DNA of 33,141 nucleotides from Candidatus Rokuibacteriota bacterium (GTDB lineage: Bacteria; Methylomirabilota; Methylomirabilia; Rokubacteriales; CSP1-6): NCBI GenBank assembly GCA_003220475.1, contig QHSO01000005.1:12568-45708 (forward strand). The letters are read 5' to 3'. The translations under genes and the position numbers were made by a program. The notes beneath the pieces are model-generated. The model searched no databases and was not told the origin of the DNA. It saw only the letters and a list, made by a program, of their open reading frames with translations. Of this stretch, positions 19,436-31,595 are shown one piece after another. Every line of letters begins with the position of its first letter. Position 1 is the stretch's first letter.

Positions 19436-20896
19436 TCAGCGTCGTTTCGGCGCCAACCGGCGCTGGTGCGACGGCAGGATCCCCAGCTCCTCGCGATACT
19501 TCGCCACGGTCCGGCGCGCGATGGTCAGCCCGCGGCCCTTGAGGATCAACGCCACCTCCTGGTCGGAGAGCGGCTTCGACGGGTCCTCATTGGCCAGCAG
19601 GTCCTGGATCATCTTCTTCACGGAGACGGACGAGACCATCTCGCCGTCGCCGGAGGCGATGCCGGAGTGGAAGAAGAACTTCAGCTCGAACAGCCCCTGC
19701 GGCGTCTCGACGTACTTGTTGGTGGTGACGCGGCTGATCGTCGACTCGTGCATGCCGATGTCCTCGCCGACGTCGCGCAGCGACAGCGGGCGCAGATAGG
19801 GCAGCCCCTTGTCGAGGAACTCGCGCTGGAACTTCACGATGGATTGGGTCACCTTGCGCAGCGTGCGCTGGCGCTGGTCCACGCTCTTGATGAGCCACAC
19901 CGCTGAGCGCAGCTTCTTCTCGACGTAGGCCCGCGCCTTGTCGCCGTTGCTGCGCAGCAGCGAGCGGTAGAGCGAGTTCACCCGCAGGCGCGGGATGCCG
20001 TCCTCGTTCAGGACCACCACGTACTCGCTGCCCATCTTGTGCACGACCACGTCGGGCACGATGTAGCGCGAGTCGTTGCCGCCGAAGCGCCGGCCCGGCT
20101 TGGGCTCCAGGCCCATGATCTCCTCGACCGACTCCATGATGCGGTCGAGCGGCAGCTTCAGTGCGCGCGCGATGTCGGGATAGCGCCGGCGGCTGAGGTC
20201 TTCGAAGTGCTCCTCGACGATCTCGACGGAGACGGGATCGGGGTTCGGATCGGCCTTGAGCTGGATCAGCAGACACTCCTGGATGGAGCGCGCGGCCACG
20301 CCGGGCGGATCGAACGACTGCACGAGCTTGACGACCTTGGCGACCTCCTCGACCGTCGTCTCGCAGCGCTGCGCGATCTCCTCGTCGGACGCCCGCAGGT
20401 AGCCGTCCTCGTCGAGGTTGCCGATGATCTCGGTGCCGATGCGGCGCACGAGCGGACTGTCGCTGGCGTAGCGCAGCTGCTCGTCGAGATGATCCGTGAG
20501 CGACGAGACCGAGCGGACCATGTTCTCGAACGGCAGGTCCTCGCGGTCCTCCTGCGCCACCAGCGAGCGCTCCTCGTGGTCGTCGAACATCACCGCCGTC
20601 AGATCGAACGGCAGGTCGTCGGTCTGGCGCTCCGTGGTCGGCGCCGGCGCCGCGTCGCTCGACAGCGGCTCGGAGGGCGGTGCCGTCGGCACGTCGGGCG
20701 GCGCGTCCTTGCCCTCCGGCTGCTCGGCCGTCTCCGGCTGCACTTCCTCGAGCAGCGGATTTTCGAGGAGCTCCTTCTGGACGACCTCCTGCAGCTCGAG
20801 CGTGGACAGCTGCAGCAGCTGGATAGCCTGCTGCAGCAGCGGGGTCATGACGACCCGCTGGCTCTGTCTCAGTGAGAGGCGCGTTTCCATTGCCAT
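19436..20896 (-). CDS. rpoN: RNA polymerase sigma-54 factor
   Basis: Alternative sigma factor that recognises -24/-12 promoters and needs an AAA+ activator. Region I is Gln/Leu-rich (RLSLRQSQRVVMTPLLQQAI, then LLQLSTLELQ). An acidic, proline-rich variable region II (about 50-120) follows. The core-binding domain contains DEDGYLRAS and QSFDPPGVAARS, and the DNA-binding domain has HESTISRVTTNKYVETP. The RpoN box ARRTVAKYRE lies at 460-469 of 486. It begins 20 nt after lptB, in the classic lptA-lptB-rpoN order. No -24/-12 promoter was found in this window. Confidence 0.98.
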   Translation of the reverse strand: MAMETRLSLRQSQRVVMTPLLQQAIQLLQLSTLELQEVVQKELLENPLLEEVQPETAEQPEGKDAPPDVPTAPPSEPLSSDAAPAPTTERQTDDLPFDLTAVMFDDHEERSLVAQEDREDLPFENMVRSVSSLTDHLDEQLRYASDSPLVRRIGTEIIGNLDEDGYLRASDEEIAQRCETTVEEVAKVVKLVQSFDPPGVAARSIQECLLIQLKADPNPDPVSVEIVEEHFEDLSRRRYPDIARALKLPLDRIMESVEEIMGLEPKPGRRFGGNDSRYIVPDVVVHKMGSEYVVVLNEDGIPRLRVNSLYRSLLRSNGDKARAYVEKKLRSAVWLIKSVDQRQRTLRKVTQSIVKFQREFLDKGLPYLRPLSLRDVGEDIGMHESTISRVTTNKYVETPQGLFELKFFFHSGIASGDGEMVSSVSVKKMIQDLLANEDPSKPLSDQEVALILKGRGLTIARRTVAKYREELGILPSHQRRLAPKRR

Positions 20897-20916
20897 TGGC
20901 GTTCTCTACCCGGAAC

Positions 20917-21639
20917 CTACAGGGCGAACTTTTCGCCGAGATAGATTTCTCGGGCTATTGGATTGCTGGCGATCTCGCTGGCCGTGCCCGACACGAGGAT
21001 CTTTCCGTCGTACAGGATATAGGCGCGATCGGTGATCGCGAGGGTTTCACGTACGTTGTGATCGGTGATCAGGATGCCGATGCCCCGGTCGCGCAAGCGT
21101 CCGATGATCTCCTGGATATCGCCGATCGCGATGGGGTCGATGCCGGTGAACGGCTCGTCGAGCAGCAGGTACTGCGGCGACGTGACCAGCGCTCGGGTGA
21201 TCTCCAGGCGGCGCCGCTCGCCGCCCGACAGCGTGAAGGCCGGATACGGCGCCAGCGTGGTGAGATCGAGCTCCGCCAGCAACTCGCGCGCCCGCGCACG
21301 GCGGTCGGTCACCGGGACCTCGAGCGTCTCCAGGATGGCCAAGAGGTTCTCCTCGACCGTGAGCTTGCGGAACACCGAGGACTCTTGCGGCAGATAGCCG
21401 ACACCCATCCGGCAGCGCTGGTACATGGGGAGCGCCGTGATCTCCTGCCCCTCGAGGAAGATCCGGCCGCCCTCGGTCGGCAGCAGGCCGACGATCATAT
21501 AGAAGGACGTCGTCTTGCCGGCGCCATTGGGGCCGAGCAGGCCGACGACCTCGCCGCGCTGGATGTCGAGCGAGACGTTGTCCACGACCTTACGCGTCTT
21601 GAACCACTTCTGGAGGTCCTGGGCGACGAGACCTTCCAT
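20917..21639 (-). CDS. lptB: LPS export ABC transporter ATP-binding protein LptB
   Basis: ATPase that powers LPS extraction by LptF/LptG. The 240-residue protein has Walker A GPNGAGKT (36-43), Q-loop Q85, signature LSGGE (137-141), Walker B ending LLLDEP (158-163), and the H-loop His194 in ITDHNVRE. The late RAYILYDGKILVSG segment is typical of LptB. Its start lies one base after the lptA stop. Its membrane partner is likely the fused LptFG encoded about 9 kb away. Two LptB chains would bind one LptFG chain. Confidence 0.97.
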   Translation of the reverse strand: MEGLVAQDLQKWFKTRKVVDNVSLDIQRGEVVGLLGPNGAGKTTSFYMIVGLLPTEGGRIFLEGQEITALPMYQRCRMGVGYLPQESSVFRKLTVEENLLAILETLEVPVTDRRARARELLAELDLTTLAPYPAFTLSGGERRRLEITRALVTSPQYLLLDEPFTGIDPIAIGDIQEIIGRLRDRGIGILITDHNVRETLAITDRAYILYDGKILVSGTASEIASNPIAREIYLGEKFAL

Positions 21640-21640
21640 G

Positions 21641-22306
21641 TCAGTTCTCGCACGTGGCCGGCGCCGGCCGCACGGCCGCTGTCGTCTCGCCGTCTTTGGC
21701 CTTGTCGTCCTTCTGCTTGTCGTCCTTCTGATAGAAGACGGCCTTCACGCGCTCCTGCCGGCCGCCCTGCACGACCGAGCGGTCCTGCGACAGGAAGATC
21801 GTGATGGTCTCGCCGCTCACGACGTTGTCTTCTTGCCAGACCCGCGCGTTGCCGAGCAGCACCACGCGCTGCTCGAGGTCGTGGTACTCGGCGCGTCGCG
21901 CGGTGCCCGTGCGGCAGTCGCGCGTGATGATGCGCACGGCGCCCGTCGACACGGTCCGCAGAATGCGGTCGCCGCGCTCGTCGAGATAGACCTCCATGCG
22001 GTCGGCGTATTGCACGGAGTTGTTCTGCCGCGCGACGACGTTGCCGGTGAAGACCACGAGGCCTTCCTTGCCGAAGCGCTCCATCTTGTCGGCATCGACG
22101 GTGACCGGCTGCCCACGGTCCTCCTTCGTCTGGGCCTTGCGACTCATCGCCGGCGCCGGCGTCTCGCCGGGCGCCGTGCTCTTCGCGGGCGCCTCGACGC
22201 GGGGCGCGGGCTTCGCCGGCGCGGCCTTCGCGGGCGTTTGCGCCGTCGCCGCCGCCGGCAGCGTCGCGATCACGAGAGTGCCCACGAGCGTCGCCAGCCC
22301 CCTCAT
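21641..22306 (-). CDS. lptA: Periplasmic LPS-bridge protein LptA
   Basis: Forms the periplasmic beta-jellyroll bridge that carries LPS from LptC to LptD/E. Residues 1-22 are a signal peptide ending in an AxA-type site (ATAQ). An Ala/Pro-rich linker runs to about residue 60. The OstA-like core follows: PVTVDADKMERFGKEGLVVFTG, NSVQYADRMEVY, AEYHDLEQRVVLLGNARVWQ and NVVSGETITIF. The tail is Lys/Asp-rich (KDDKQKDDKAKDG). The linker and tail make it longer (221 residues) than E. coli LptA (185). The ATG overlaps the lptC stop as ATGA, which suggests coupled translation. Confidence 0.93.
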   Translation of the reverse strand: MRGLATLVGTLVIATLPAAATAQTPAKAAPAKPAPRVEAPAKSTAPGETPAPAMSRKAQTKEDRGQPVTVDADKMERFGKEGLVVFTGNVVARQNNSVQYADRMEVYLDERGDRILRTVSTGAVRIITRDCRTGTARRAEYHDLEQRVVLLGNARVWQEDNVVSGETITIFLSQDRSVVQGGRQERVKAVFYQKDDKQKDDKAKDGETTAAVRPAPATCEN

Positions 22307-22860
22307 CGCGCCGATGAATTCGCGAACGTCGCCCGCACACGCCCGGCGACCGTCGCGTTCTCGTCATCGGTGGTCATGTCGAACGCCGTGCCCTGGATCA
22401 CGGAGCCATCGCGTGAGAGCGTCACCGGCTCGTCCGTCCACATCCGCTGCGCGTCGGCGTCCCAGCGAATGACGCTGGTGTCCATGCGCAGGCCGTCGCT
22501 CGAGGTGATGACGACGTTGCGGCGGACCTCGACGTTCTTGGTCTTCTGGTCGAGGTCGCCCTCCTCGCCGAGGATCGTCCAGGAGCGATCCTTCTGAAAC
22601 ACGCGCACGGTGAGATTGCGGAGGTTCGTGCGGCCTTCCTGCTGGTACATCAGCGCCTGCTCGGCCCGCAGCTGCCAGCGCACGCCTTTCGTCACCTCTT
22701 CCAGATCGACTTCCTTGATTCTCAGATCCGCGTTGGTGGCGGCGGGACCCGACGGCTCCACGCGCGCCGTCCGCTTCCGGACGACGAGCGTCGCGCCGAC
22801 CGCGACGATGAACACGGCCACGACCACGAGAATTGCACGCGCCAGGCTGGGTATATTCAT
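22303..22860 (-). CDS. lptC: LPS export system protein LptC
   Basis: Inner-membrane-anchored jellyroll protein that takes LPS from LptB2FG and hands it to LptA. The ATG at 22860 gives MNIPSLARAILVVVAVF, one membrane anchor at about 5-27, followed by a periplasmic domain. That domain has LptC-type strands, including VRWQLRAEQALMYQQEG, GEEGDLDQKTKNVEV and GLRMDTSVIRWD. Longer in-frame starts add a Cys-rich stretch that does not look like the family. The 78-nt gap upstream is relatively AT-rich and could hold a promoter, though no good match was found. The usual kdsC gene before lptC is missing. Confidence 0.9.
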   Translation of the reverse strand: MNIPSLARAILVVVAVFIVAVGATLVVRKRTARVEPSGPAATNADLRIKEVDLEEVTKGVRWQLRAEQALMYQQEGRTNLRNLTVRVFQKDRSWTILGEEGDLDQKTKNVEVRRNVVITSSDGLRMDTSVIRWDADAQRMWTDEPVTLSRDGSVIQGTAFDMTTDDENATVAGRVRATFANSSAR

Positions 22861-22938
22861 GGAGTGCAAATTCGATACCAGCCTACCACACAAGCGTAGG
22901 ACGCAACCCGAAAAGGCACCATCCGCGACGCCACGGGG

Positions 22939-23937
22939 CTAGACGATTTTGGCGCGCAAGATATCGTGCATATGGATCACGCCGACCGGCCGGGGACCCT
23001 CGACGACCACAAGGCTGGTGATGGCCCACGCCTCCATCACTTCGAGGGCTTTTGCGGCCAGATCGTCGGCCGCAATGGTCTTGGGGCTGCGCGTGGCGGC
23101 CTCGCCCGCGCGCGCGTCGGTCATCGGGCTGCCGGCGAGCTGCATCCGACGCAGGTCGCCATCGGTGATGACGCCGAGCAGACGCCCGTCGGCGTCGACG
23201 ACCGTCGTCATGCCACACGAATGCAGCGTCGCGCCGGCGGCCGCGGTGCGTGCGCGCTTGCGCGTCATCTCTTCCACCGCGTCCTTGATGCTCGCGTCGT
23301 CGCGCACCAGCGGCAGCGTGTCGCCGCCGTGCATCAGGTCGGCCACGCGGAACAGCGCACGCCAGCCGAGCGTTCCGCGGGGGTGCAACGCCGCGTAGTC
23401 CTCCGGCCGTAGCCCGCGAAGCTCGAGCAGCGCCATGGCGAGCGCGTCGCCCATCGCGAGCGCGGCCGTCGTGGACGACGTCGGCGCGAGGTTCATCGGA
23501 CACGCCTCCTCGGCCACGCTCACGTCTAGCACCACCTCGCACTGCCGCGCCAGCGTCGAGCTCGGCGCGCCGGTCAGGAGCACGATGGGCACGCCGAGCC
23601 GCTTGAGCGGGGGCAGGATCGCCAGCACCTCGTCGGTCTCGCCGGAGTTGGACAGCGCGAGCACCACATCGCCGCGCGCGAGCATGCCGAGGTCGCCGTG
23701 CACGCCCTCGGCGGGGTGCAGGAAGTACGAAGGCGTCCCCGTCGACGCGAGCGTCGCGGCGATCTTGCGGCCGATCAGTCCGGACTTCCCCATGCCGGTG
23801 ACGATGACGCGGCCGGCGCAGCCGCGCAGCGTCTCGACGGCGTGCGCGAAGCCGGCGTCGAGCTTCGGCACGAGCGCGAGGATGGCGTCGGCTTCGAGTC
23901 GCAGTACGCGCTCGGCGATCTGACGGAGGTCGGGCAT
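22939..23937 (-). CDS. kdsD: Arabinose-5-phosphate isomerase (KdsD/KpsF family)
   Basis: Converts ribulose-5-P to arabinose-5-P, the first committed step to Kdo. The 332-residue protein has an SIS domain with VTGMGKSGLIGRKIAATLAS, the HPAEGVHGDLGM loop, SNSGETDEV and the family-specific ALAMGDALAMALLE. A CBS pair follows at about 205-325 (MTRKRARTAAA, VVDADGRLLGVITDGDLRR, AITSLVVVEGPRPVGVIHMHD). The ATG at 23937 is used; a GTG at 23943 would overlap the kdsA stop as GTGA. It lies between kdsA and lptC, grouping Kdo synthesis with LPS export. Confidence 0.96.
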   Translation of the reverse strand: MPDLRQIAERVLRLEADAILALVPKLDAGFAHAVETLRGCAGRVIVTGMGKSGLIGRKIAATLASTGTPSYFLHPAEGVHGDLGMLARGDVVLALSNSGETDEVLAILPPLKRLGVPIVLLTGAPSSTLARQCEVVLDVSVAEEACPMNLAPTSSTTAALAMGDALAMALLELRGLRPEDYAALHPRGTLGWRALFRVADLMHGGDTLPLVRDDASIKDAVEEMTRKRARTAAAGATLHSCGMTTVVDADGRLLGVITDGDLRRMQLAGSPMTDARAGEAATRSPKTIAADDLAAKALEVMEAWAITSLVVVEGPRPVGVIHMHDILRAKIV

Positions 23938-23939
23938 GC

Positions 23940-28031
<4,092 letters not shown>

Positions 28032-28203
28032 CGTAGTCACCGCGTTCCGTCGTCGATGCGCCGCGGCGCCGTCCGGGAGACTCCGCCTCGCTGCTCGCGG
28101 AAGCCCCGGCACGCGCGGACGGCGTTCGTCATCTAGGCCGTTGGTGGGGGCGCGGGAATCGGCGTGCGGGTGAACGGCACGACGGCGTTGGAGTGCACGA
28201 CGG

Positions 28204-28233
28204 ACTATAGCACGGCGGTCGCTCGAGGGGCAA
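28204..28233 (-). promoter_or_regulatory. Putative promoter of the nucleotidyltransferase-pyrG-kdsA-kdsD unit
   Basis: Minus-strand TTGCCC (28233-28228, 4 of 6) and TATAGT (28209-28204, 5 of 6) are 18 nt apart, just below the murJ stop. The predicted start near 28197 gives a long leader of about 165 nt to the ATG at 28031. The leader contains an 8-bp inverted repeat (28068-28075 with 28116-28123). The 28032-28275 gap holds no other gene that I can support. Confidence 0.5.
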
Positions 28234-28275
28234 CGCGCGTCGACGAATCGCGTCGCGTGAAGCGGCAGCGATACG

Positions 28276-29868
28276 TCACGGCTCGGCAGCGCGCGTCAGG
28301 TCCGTGCGCCGGCCGGCCCCCAGCCGCACGAGGCTGCGTCGCTCTGGCGAGCCGAGCGCTGCACTCGCGGCAAAGAACACGAGCGCCCCACCGGCAATCG
28401 TCGCGAGCAGCAGGCTCACGTCGACGCCGAAGCCGCGCCGCACACCGAGCACCGGCAGCGCCAGCCAGCACACCACCCCGAGCGGAACGGCGGCCGCCGT
28501 CGTGCGCAAACACGAGACGAGCAGCGCCCGTCCGCCGAGCCGGCCGAAGCGCCGCCGCGCCATCCACAGCAGGCCCAGCAGATTTCCGAGGGCCCCGATG
28601 GATGACGCATAGGCGAGGCCGGCATGGCCGAGCGGACCCATCAGGGCAACCGCGCTCACGACATTGAGGGCGACGGCGAGGATGCCGAAGCGCACCGCCA
28701 CGCCCGGCCGGCGAATCGCGTAGAAGGCCTGCGCGGTGATGCGCGCGCCGGCGAAGGCGACGAGGCCGACGGCATAGCCGCTGAGCGCCTGCGCCGTGGC
28801 GACCGTGTCGGCAGAGGTGAAGCGGCCGCGCTCGAAGAGCACGCGCGTGATCGGCATACGCAGCATAAGCAGGCCGATGGTGGCCGGCACACAGATGTAC
28901 ACCGCGAGCCGCAGCGCGAAGTTGAGCGTGCCCGCGAGCGCGCGCGTGTCGCCCTCCGCCGCCTGACGCGACATCGCGGGCAGCGACGCCGACGCGAGCG
29001 CGATGCCGAAAATCCCGAGCGGAAATTCCATCACGCGGTCGGCGTAATACAGGAAGGAGATCGACCCGGCCGGCAGCAGCGACGCGAGCAGCGTGTTGAC
29101 GAAGACCATCACCTGCACCGCCGCCAGGCCGAACACGGCGGCCACGAGCAGCCGGGCGATCCGCGCCAGCGCGGGAAGCCGTGGCTCCCACGACGGCGCC
29201 ACCAGCAGCCCGAGGCGCGCGAGCTCCGGCAGCTGCACGAGGAGCTGGCCGACGCCACCGGCGAGGACACCGATCGCGAGCGCCAGGATCGGCGGGTCGA
29301 GGTAACGTGCCAGCAGCACGACACCGGCGATCATGCCGACGTTCGACACGGCGGGTCCGACGGCCGAGGCGAAGAAGCGATTTTCCGCGTTCAGGGCGCC
29401 CATCGCCAGCGCCGAGAGCCCGACGAGCACGAGGTACGGGAACATCACGCGCGTGAGCTGAACGGCGAGCGCCTCTTGCGCGGCGTCCGAGGTGAAGCCA
29501 GGGGCGATCGCGCGGAGAATCCACGGCGCCGCCGCGATGCCGGCCAGCGTCGTCGCGATCAGCGTGACGAGGCCGACGCCGAAGGTCGCGCGCACGAGAC
29601 GGCGGAGCTCGTCGCGGGAGCGAACGGTGGCGTACTCGGTGAAGACCGGAATGACCGCCGTCGACAGCGCGCCTTCGCCCAGCAGCCGGCGCAGGATGTT
29701 CGGGATCCGGTAGGCGACGAAGAATGCATCGGTCACCGGGCCCGCGCCGAACGCGAGCGCGACGACCATGTCGCGGACGAAGCCGAGCACCCGGCTTGCG
29801 AGCGTCGCCGAGCCGATCGAGCCGAGCGCGCCGATCACCTGCCGCTCGACGGCCGGCGTCTCACTCAC
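28276..29868 (-). CDS. murJ: Lipid II flippase MurJ
   Basis: Flips the peptidoglycan precursor lipid II across the inner membrane. The 530-residue, strongly hydrophobic protein has the 13-14 membrane segments of the MurJ/MVF family. The N-terminal signature ATLASRVLGFVRDMVVALAF comes first, then DAFFVAYRIPNILRRLLGEG, with the Arg residues important in MurJ. ALSTAVIPVFTEY and YYADRVMEFPLGIFGIALA follow. The start is GTG 29868, with GAGGA 7 nt upstream. The last ~40 residues are Arg-rich and cytoplasmic. It is divergent from rpsT; rpsT-murJ neighbourhood is common in several phyla. Confidence 0.96.
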   Translation of the reverse strand: MSETPAVERQVIGALGSIGSATLASRVLGFVRDMVVALAFGAGPVTDAFFVAYRIPNILRRLLGEGALSTAVIPVFTEYATVRSRDELRRLVRATFGVGLVTLIATTLAGIAAAPWILRAIAPGFTSDAAQEALAVQLTRVMFPYLVLVGLSALAMGALNAENRFFASAVGPAVSNVGMIAGVVLLARYLDPPILALAIGVLAGGVGQLLVQLPELARLGLLVAPSWEPRLPALARIARLLVAAVFGLAAVQVMVFVNTLLASLLPAGSISFLYYADRVMEFPLGIFGIALASASLPAMSRQAAEGDTRALAGTLNFALRLAVYICVPATIGLLMLRMPITRVLFERGRFTSADTVATAQALSGYAVGLVAFAGARITAQAFYAIRRPGVAVRFGILAVALNVVSAVALMGPLGHAGLAYASSIGALGNLLGLLWMARRRFGRLGGRALLVSCLRTTAAAVPLGVVCWLALPVLGVRRGFGVDVSLLLATIAGGALVFFAASAALGSPERRSLVRLGAGRRTDLTRAAEP

Positions 29869-29943
29869 CTTGAAATCCTCGCCGAACTACGGCAGACTTC
29901 GCGAGTCTCACACGCGTCGGCAGCGCATACCGCGCGCATTGAT

Positions 29944-30022
29944 TCGCCGACCGTCGGGCCCCGGAGCCCTGCGAGTCCCACGGCCAGCGAGTCGCCGACC
30001 GTCGGGCCCCGGAGCCCTGCGA
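29944..30022. repeat. 31-bp perfect direct repeat in the murJ-rpsT divergent region
   Basis: Two identical 31-bp copies lie at 29944-29974 and 29992-30022, with a 48-bp period and a 17-bp spacer. They are GC-rich, contain GTCGGGCCCCGGAGCCC, and lie wholly in the non-coding gap between murJ and rpsT. Each copy carries a 5' arm able to pair with the sequence at 30024-30036 just before the rpsT ribosome-binding site. This may be a local duplication of a leader element or a dispersed palindromic repeat. Confidence 0.85.
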
Positions 30023-30036
30023 AGGGGCCCCGACGG
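29999..30036 (+). promoter_or_regulatory. rpsT leader hairpin
   Basis: Bases 29999-30010 pair with 30024-30036 to give a 12-bp GC stem with one bulged C and a 13-nt loop. It ends 10 nt before the rpsT Shine-Dalgarno site GGAGG (30047-30051). The upstream repeat copy offers an alternative 5' arm. S20 synthesis is feedback-controlled at the message level in E. coli, so a role in translation control is reasonable but unproven. Confidence 0.5.
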
Positions 30037-30055
30037 CACATATAAAGGAGGCCAG

Positions 30056-30310
30056 GTGGCAAACACGAAGTCGGCCATGAAGCGCATTCGCCAGAGCGAG
30101 ACGCGGCGCGTGCGTAACCGCACCATCCGCTCGCAGGTCCGCACCGCGGTGAAGACGGCGCGCGCCGCCGGCGGCGACGCGCTCCGCACGGCCGTCGCCG
30201 ACGCGATTCGCGCGCTCGACAAGGCGGTCACAAAGGGCGTCGTCCATCGCAACACCGCCGCGCGGAAGAAGTCCGCGCTGGCTCGCCGTCTCACCGCCGC
30301 CGCGCGCTGA
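30056..30310 (+). CDS. rpsT: 30S ribosomal protein S20
   Basis: Binds 16S rRNA in the small ribosomal subunit. The 84-residue, very basic protein begins MANTKSAMKRIRQSETRRVR, has the middle helix VRTAVKTARAA, and the C-terminal family pattern KGVVHRNTAARKKSALARRL. The start is GTG 30056, with GGAGG spaced 4-5 nt upstream and the usual ANTKSA N-terminus. Much longer upstream extensions in this frame are non-coding repeat sequence. It is transcribed away from murJ and towards the broken ceramidase-like gene. A repeated, hairpin-forming leader precedes it. Confidence 0.97.
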   Translation: MANTKSAMKRIRQSETRRVRNRTIRSQVRTAVKTARAAGGDALRTAVADAIRALDKAVTKGVVHRNTAARKKSALARRLTAAAR

Positions 30311-30326
30311 GCAGCGGCGCGGTGTC

Positions 30327-30356
30327 CGCCCGGCCCAGCACGGGATCGTCCGGGCG
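30327..30356. terminator. Possible terminator hairpin between convergent genes
   Basis: CGCCCGG at 30327-30333 and CCGGGCG at 30350-30356 form a perfect 7-bp stem with a 16-nt loop. It lies in the 53-nt gap between the rpsT stop and the end of the ceramidase-like gene. No T-run follows on either strand, so Rho-independent termination would be weak at best. Confidence 0.3.
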
Positions 30357-30363
30357 CGAACGG

Positions 30364-31595
30364 TCATCGTCCGCGTCCTGCCGCGTGCAGCTCGCGTAGC
30401 AGCTCGACCGCCCGCTCGGTGAGATCGTCGCCGGTCCTCGCGTCGTAGACGGAGCCGCATGTCACGTATGAAGGCCGTCCGTGGTCGGCCGCGGTGACGA
30501 GATAGCCCACGTAGTCGTTGGAGACGCCGGCCACGAAGGCGTGACGAAACGTGCGGCGTGCCTGGCTCTTGATGCGAAGACCAAGGGCCGTGGCCGGCTC
30601 GCCCGGAAGCGCCGCCCACGCGATGTCGCCGAGCGCGACCGCGGTCAGCGTCGTCTCGCCGGGAAAGGCGCCGTCGAGCGGCAGTCGTACGGCGGCAGGC
30701 ATCCACCCGCCGAGACAGTTGTGCAGCGACAGTCGCGGTGATGGCAGCGGCACGCGCGCGATGCGCGCGAGCAGCGGACCGGCGCCGACCGGTGTCGCGC
30801 GCTCCCATGCCGCGCGGGCGGCGTTCGCCAGCTCACCGGCCAGCCCGAGGGCCTCAGGTTACTGGCGCCGAGCATCGTGCCGTGGATCGCGAAGTTCCAG
30901 ACGAGCGCTACCGGTGCGCCGGTCGTGCGCCGGACGGCGAGCACGACGAGCTCGGGATCCAAGGGGCTGCCGAGTCGACTGCGCACCAGTGCCGGGGCGG
31001 CGACGACGCCGAGCGCCACGCGGGCTGGACCGCGCACGGCGTCGGCACGCCGGACGGCGTCGACCACCGCCGCCACGAGCGCCTCGCGGACGGTCACGTC
31101 CTCGCGGTCGGTGGCGACGAACCCCATCAAGGCGGAATCGACGAACGCGCCCGGTCCCGAATGCGTGTGCGAGGCCGAGATGATCAGCACGGCCGGGCTC
31201 GCGCCCGCACGCGCGAGCTGCGATGTGACGGCCTCGGTGAAGGCGCGATCCACGGCGATGAGATCGACCGCCACCCACACGATTCGCGTGCCGTCGCGCT
31301 CGAGCACGAGCGCCCGCGCGGCCAGCGCCTCGCCCTCGCCCGTCGCGGGTTTGAACCAGAACGCGTGCGGATAGCGGCCGAGCACATCGGGCAGGAGCAG
31401 CCGGCGAGCGAAGCTCCCGTAACCCGCCAGCGGCGTGCCCTCGGGCACGGCGAGCGGCGCGCGCCCGGCGCCGGCGATCACGCAGCCGGGACAGGCGGTC
31501 GGCGGTGGTGCGGCCGCCACGGCACCGACGGCCGTCAGCGCGAGCGCCGCCGACGAGCAGAGGGTGGCGAGCGCGCGACGCGCCCGGCCTGTCAC
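30364..31595 (-). pseudogene. Neutral/alkaline ceramidase-like protein, frameshifted
   Basis: The first part (GTG 31595 down to about 30858) encodes a signal peptide (RRALATLCSSAALALTAVGA) and the N-terminus of a ceramidase-type hydrolase. It includes GTPLAGYG, the zinc-motif ISASHTHSGPGAF and WNFAIHGTMLG. Near 30858-30840 this frame stops making sense. The protein-like sequence resumes in another frame (EALGLAGELANAARAAW, later LHNCLGGWMPAAVRLPLDG and NDYVGYLVTAADHG) to the stop at 30364. The second frame has a stop at 30861-30859, so no continuous product exists. A conserved segment expected after the HGT motif appears to be lost, suggesting a deletion as well as a frameshift. It could be real decay or an assembly or sequencing error. 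The start overlaps the holA stop (GTGA). Confidence 0.75.

Noticed and set aside
22861-22938. A sigma-54 or sigma-70 promoter before lptC.
   Set aside because: GG and GC elements are 16 nt apart rather than 12, and TTGCGT-15-TAGGCT is a poor sigma-70 match. The gap is less GC-rich and may hold a promoter, but none can be named.
30041-30046. TATAAA upstream of rpsT as a -10 box.
   Set aside because: It would start transcription at or after the ribosome-binding site GGAGG, leaving the message without it. It is more likely just an AT-rich stretch before the ribosome-binding site.
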